Part shown: positions 60,443 through 61,940 of the stretch, one piece after another
Position numbering within the stretch: the stretch's first letter is position 1
How the letters are laid out: the number at the start of each line of letters is the position of its first letter
NCBI GenBank assembly: GCA_017428325.1
Contig: JAFRRA010000003.1
Location: 1 to 61,940, forward strand
DNA length: 61,940 nt
Source: Bacteroidales bacterium
Lineage (GTDB): Bacteria > Bacteroidota > Bacteroidia > Bacteroidales > UBA932
Reading direction: 5' to 3'
The notes under the pieces: model-generated
The model's database searches: none
What the model saw: the letters and a program-made list of their open reading frames with translations, nothing else
What the model was told of the DNA's origin: nothing
Position numbers and translations under genes: made by a program

Positions 60443-61747
60443 ATGGATAGTATCAAATATGTAACACCGGCCGAGGCCGTCAAATGTGTCAAAAGCGGAG
60501 ACGGCGTTTATTTCCAGGGAAGTACGGCCGTACCTGAAATCCTCCAGCAGGCCTTGGCTGACAGGGCTCCCGAGCTCCGCGATGTTAAAGTCTACAGCGC
60601 ATTCTGCATTCCGAGGGGTGTGGCTCCTTTCTGCAAGATGGAATGCAGGGAGGCTTTCATTGTCAGGAGTCTCTTCCTATGTGCCGACCAGAGAGCCTGG
60701 GTTGCCAGCGGAGACGGAAATATGATTCCTGCCTTCCTCGGAGAGATTCCTTTCCTGTTCCGCTCTAAGCAGTTGCCTGTTAACGTGGCGTTTATCAACT
60801 GCTCACTTCCTGATGAAAACGGCTATTGCAGCTACGGAATCTCAGCAGACCTTGCCGTTTCCGCGGTTGAGAGTGCAGACTATGTTGTGGCCCAGATCAA
60901 CAAGAGCATCCCTTATCTTTATGGAGGTGCACTCATCCACATTTCAAAGATTCACGCAGCAATTGAATGTGATATTCCTCCTGTTGCCATGGAATTCGGC
61001 GAGCCAACAGAAATAGAAAGAGCCATCGGTAACAACATTGCAGGCGAGATTCCAGACGGAGCAACTCTCCAGATCGGAGTTGGCGGAATTCCTAACGCCG
61101 TCCTCAACGCAATCAAACACCACAAGCATCTCGGACTCCATACTGAGGCTATGACAGATGGTGTGGTAAGGCTTATGGAAGAGGGAGTTATTGACAATAC
61201 CCTCAAGAAGTTCCGCCCTGGTAAAGGCGTTGCATCCCTTGCTCTTGGAAGCAAGCACATGTACGAGTTCCTCCACTACAACAAGGATGTGGAGTTCTAC
61301 GATGTTGCCCTTACCAACGACCCTCAGATAATCCGCCAGAACCCTAAGGTTATGGCAATCAATTCCGCCCTTGAGATTGACCTTACCGGCCAGATTTGCG
61401 CAGACAGTATCGGAGAGAAGATTTTCTCCAGTGTCGGTGGCCAGCACGACTTTATGTATGGCGGCGCTCTCAGCGAAGGCGGAAAGACTTTCATCGCCCT
61501 GCCATCTGCCACAAGCAAGGGAAAGAGCAAGATTGTCCCTACCCTTACTCCTGGTGCAGGCGTTGTAACCACCAGATTCCAGGCTCAGTACATCGCTACT
61601 GAATACGGAATTGCATACCTGAGGAACAAAGACCTAGCAGAAAGGGCCAAGGCTCTGATAGCCATTGCTCATCCAGCCGCAAGAGAAGAACTTGAAAAAG
61701 CAGCAGTCAAACGCTTCGGCTACAGCTTCCTGAGACTTAAACCATAA
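60443..61747 (+). CDS. Acetyl-CoA hydrolase/transferase family CoA transferase
   Basis: A 434-residue CoA transferase of the 4-hydroxybutyrate/succinate type (AbfT/Cat1-like). Seen: VYFQGSTAVPEILQQALAD, TLQIGVGGIPNAVLNAI, LHTEAMTDGVVRLMEEGVI, MYGGALSEGGKTFIALPS and the catalytic region YIATEYGIAYLRNKDLAERA with the Glu. It would move CoA from an acyl-CoA made by IorAB onto an acid such as acetate, releasing arylacetate. Last gene in the operon; a terminator follows at 61791. Confidence 0.92.
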   Translation: MDSIKYVTPAEAVKCVKSGDGVYFQGSTAVPEILQQALADRAPELRDVKVYSAFCIPRGVAPFCKMECREAFIVRSLFLCADQRAWVASGDGNMIPAFLGEIPFLFRSKQLPVNVAFINCSLPDENGYCSYGISADLAVSAVESADYVVAQINKSIPYLYGGALIHISKIHAAIECDIPPVAMEFGEPTEIERAIGNNIAGEIPDGATLQIGVGGIPNAVLNAIKHHKHLGLHTEAMTDGVVRLMEEGVIDNTLKKFRPGKGVASLALGSKHMYEFLHYNKDVEFYDVALTNDPQIIRQNPKVMAINSALEIDLTGQICADSIGEKIFSSVGGQHDFMYGGALSEGGKTFIALPSATSKGKSKIVPTLTPGAGVVTTRFQAQYIATEYGIAYLRNKDLAERAKALIAIAHPAAREELEKAAVKRFGYSFLRLKP

Positions 61748-61790
61748 GCAAGCGTTTATTATTCCACAGCAACCTATACTGAAACAACAC

Positions 61791-61824
61791 AGCAGCATCT
61801 GTATTCATACATTTGCTGCTTTTT
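61791..61824 (+). terminator. Intrinsic terminator of the iorAB operon
   Basis: AGCAGCA (61791-61797) pairs with TGCTGCT (61814-61820), followed by TTTTGTTG. It ends the iorA-iorB-aminotransferase-CoA transferase transcript. Confidence 0.65.
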
Positions 61825-61848
61825 GTTGCATTATCTTCTTGTGTTTAC

Positions 61849-61937
61849 TATATTTAGGCTTGAAAAAACATTCTGTATGAAACAATCTTATCATATCCTA
61901 TTATTTACCTTAGTATTCCTGGTTTTTACGATATAGA
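61849..61937 (+). other. Possible start of a short or broken exported gene
   Basis: A variant -7 element TATATTTA (61849-61856) is followed by ATG 61878 and the short reading MKQSYHILLFTLVFLVFTI, then TAG at 61935. The reading looks like a signal peptide but is cut by the stop after 19 codons. It may be a decayed gene, a tiny membrane peptide, or chance. The window ends here. Confidence 0.2.
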
Positions 61938-61940
61938 TAC

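Noticed and set aside
1-61940. CRISPR arrays, insertion sequences, prophage, tRNA and rRNA genes
   Set aside because: I saw no repeat-spacer pattern, transposase or integrase motifs, cloverleaf or rRNA stretches in the sequence.

Overview
This 61.9 kb window is chromosomal DNA from a member of the Bacteroidota, most likely the order Bacteroidales. Supporting signs are: many intergenic regions carry the Bacteroidetes -7 promoter element TAnnTTTG; Shine-Dalgarno sequences are mostly absent; the gene set is typical of the group (lipidated TamA/TamL, DUF4492-cydAB, PepSY-like and DUF4919 proteins, a NagB/PIG-L fusion, RNase Y after ZapA, fused ADP-forming acyl-CoA synthetase); and there are several small lipoproteins. 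No phage, insertion sequence, CRISPR array, tRNA or rRNA is seen. It reads as a core-genome segment of an anaerobic, amino-acid-fermenting, probably gut-associated bacterium. I cannot name a genus from the sequence alone.

Layout. 1-5.8 kb (minus): mnmE (cut only at its last codon), ettA, a glycine-rich protein with an EF-hand-like loop, rlmD and a cysteine hydrolase. 5.9-12.1 kb: a DUF389 membrane protein, then rarA and a kdsA / NagB-like-PIG-L / CBM9-like run. 12.1-25.4 kb: tamL, a SpeA-family decarboxylase, a SpoU methyltransferase, tatA-tatC-ABC-F, and valS-calcium ATPase-thioesterase. 25.4-36.9 kb: DUF3467-etfB-etfA-acyl-CoA dehydrogenase-kdsC-maf, then recQ behind an unknown membrane protein, a lipoprotein, pckA and a DUF4919 protein. 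37-43.5 kb: aqpZ, a purine salvage run (deaminase, PNP, WalJ), an ADP-forming acyl-CoA synthetase-like protein with a 52-residue membrane protein behind it, a coiled-coil protein and zapA. 43.5-45.3 kb: a structured RNA (6S candidate), RNase Y and a long palindromic element. 45.3-54.5 kb: symporter, cydB, cydA, DUF4492, small lipoproteins, a Tat-exported ferredoxin, folD, ffh, lysA. 54.6-61.9 kb: a deoxyhypusine-synthase-like enzyme, two lipoproteins, and an aromatic/2-oxo acid fermentation operon (iorA, iorB, aminotransferase, CoA transferase).

How the parts fit. Energy metabolism centres on ferredoxin-linked 2-oxoacid oxidation (iorAB plus aminotransferase and CoA transferase), electron-transfer flavoprotein with acyl-CoA dehydrogenase, PEP carboxykinase, and a cytochrome bd oxidase for oxygen scavenging. 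Envelope functions include kdsA/kdsC (Kdo for lipopolysaccharide), tamL and Tat export, with a plausible Tat substrate in the window. Polyamine chemistry is suggested by the SpeA-family decarboxylase and the deoxyhypusine-synthase homologue. The deaminase-PNP pair fits recycling of methylthioadenosine or S-adenosylhomocysteine.

No clear new defence or mobile system is visible. The most unusual items are the structured RNA after zapA, the palindromic element at 45205-45329, two genes whose -7 promoter box sits 4 bases before the start codon (candidate leaderless mRNAs), a hairpin at the predicted 5' end of the valS transcript, enzyme homologues lacking expected catalytic motifs, and convergent gene pairs whose stop codons nearly touch or overlap.
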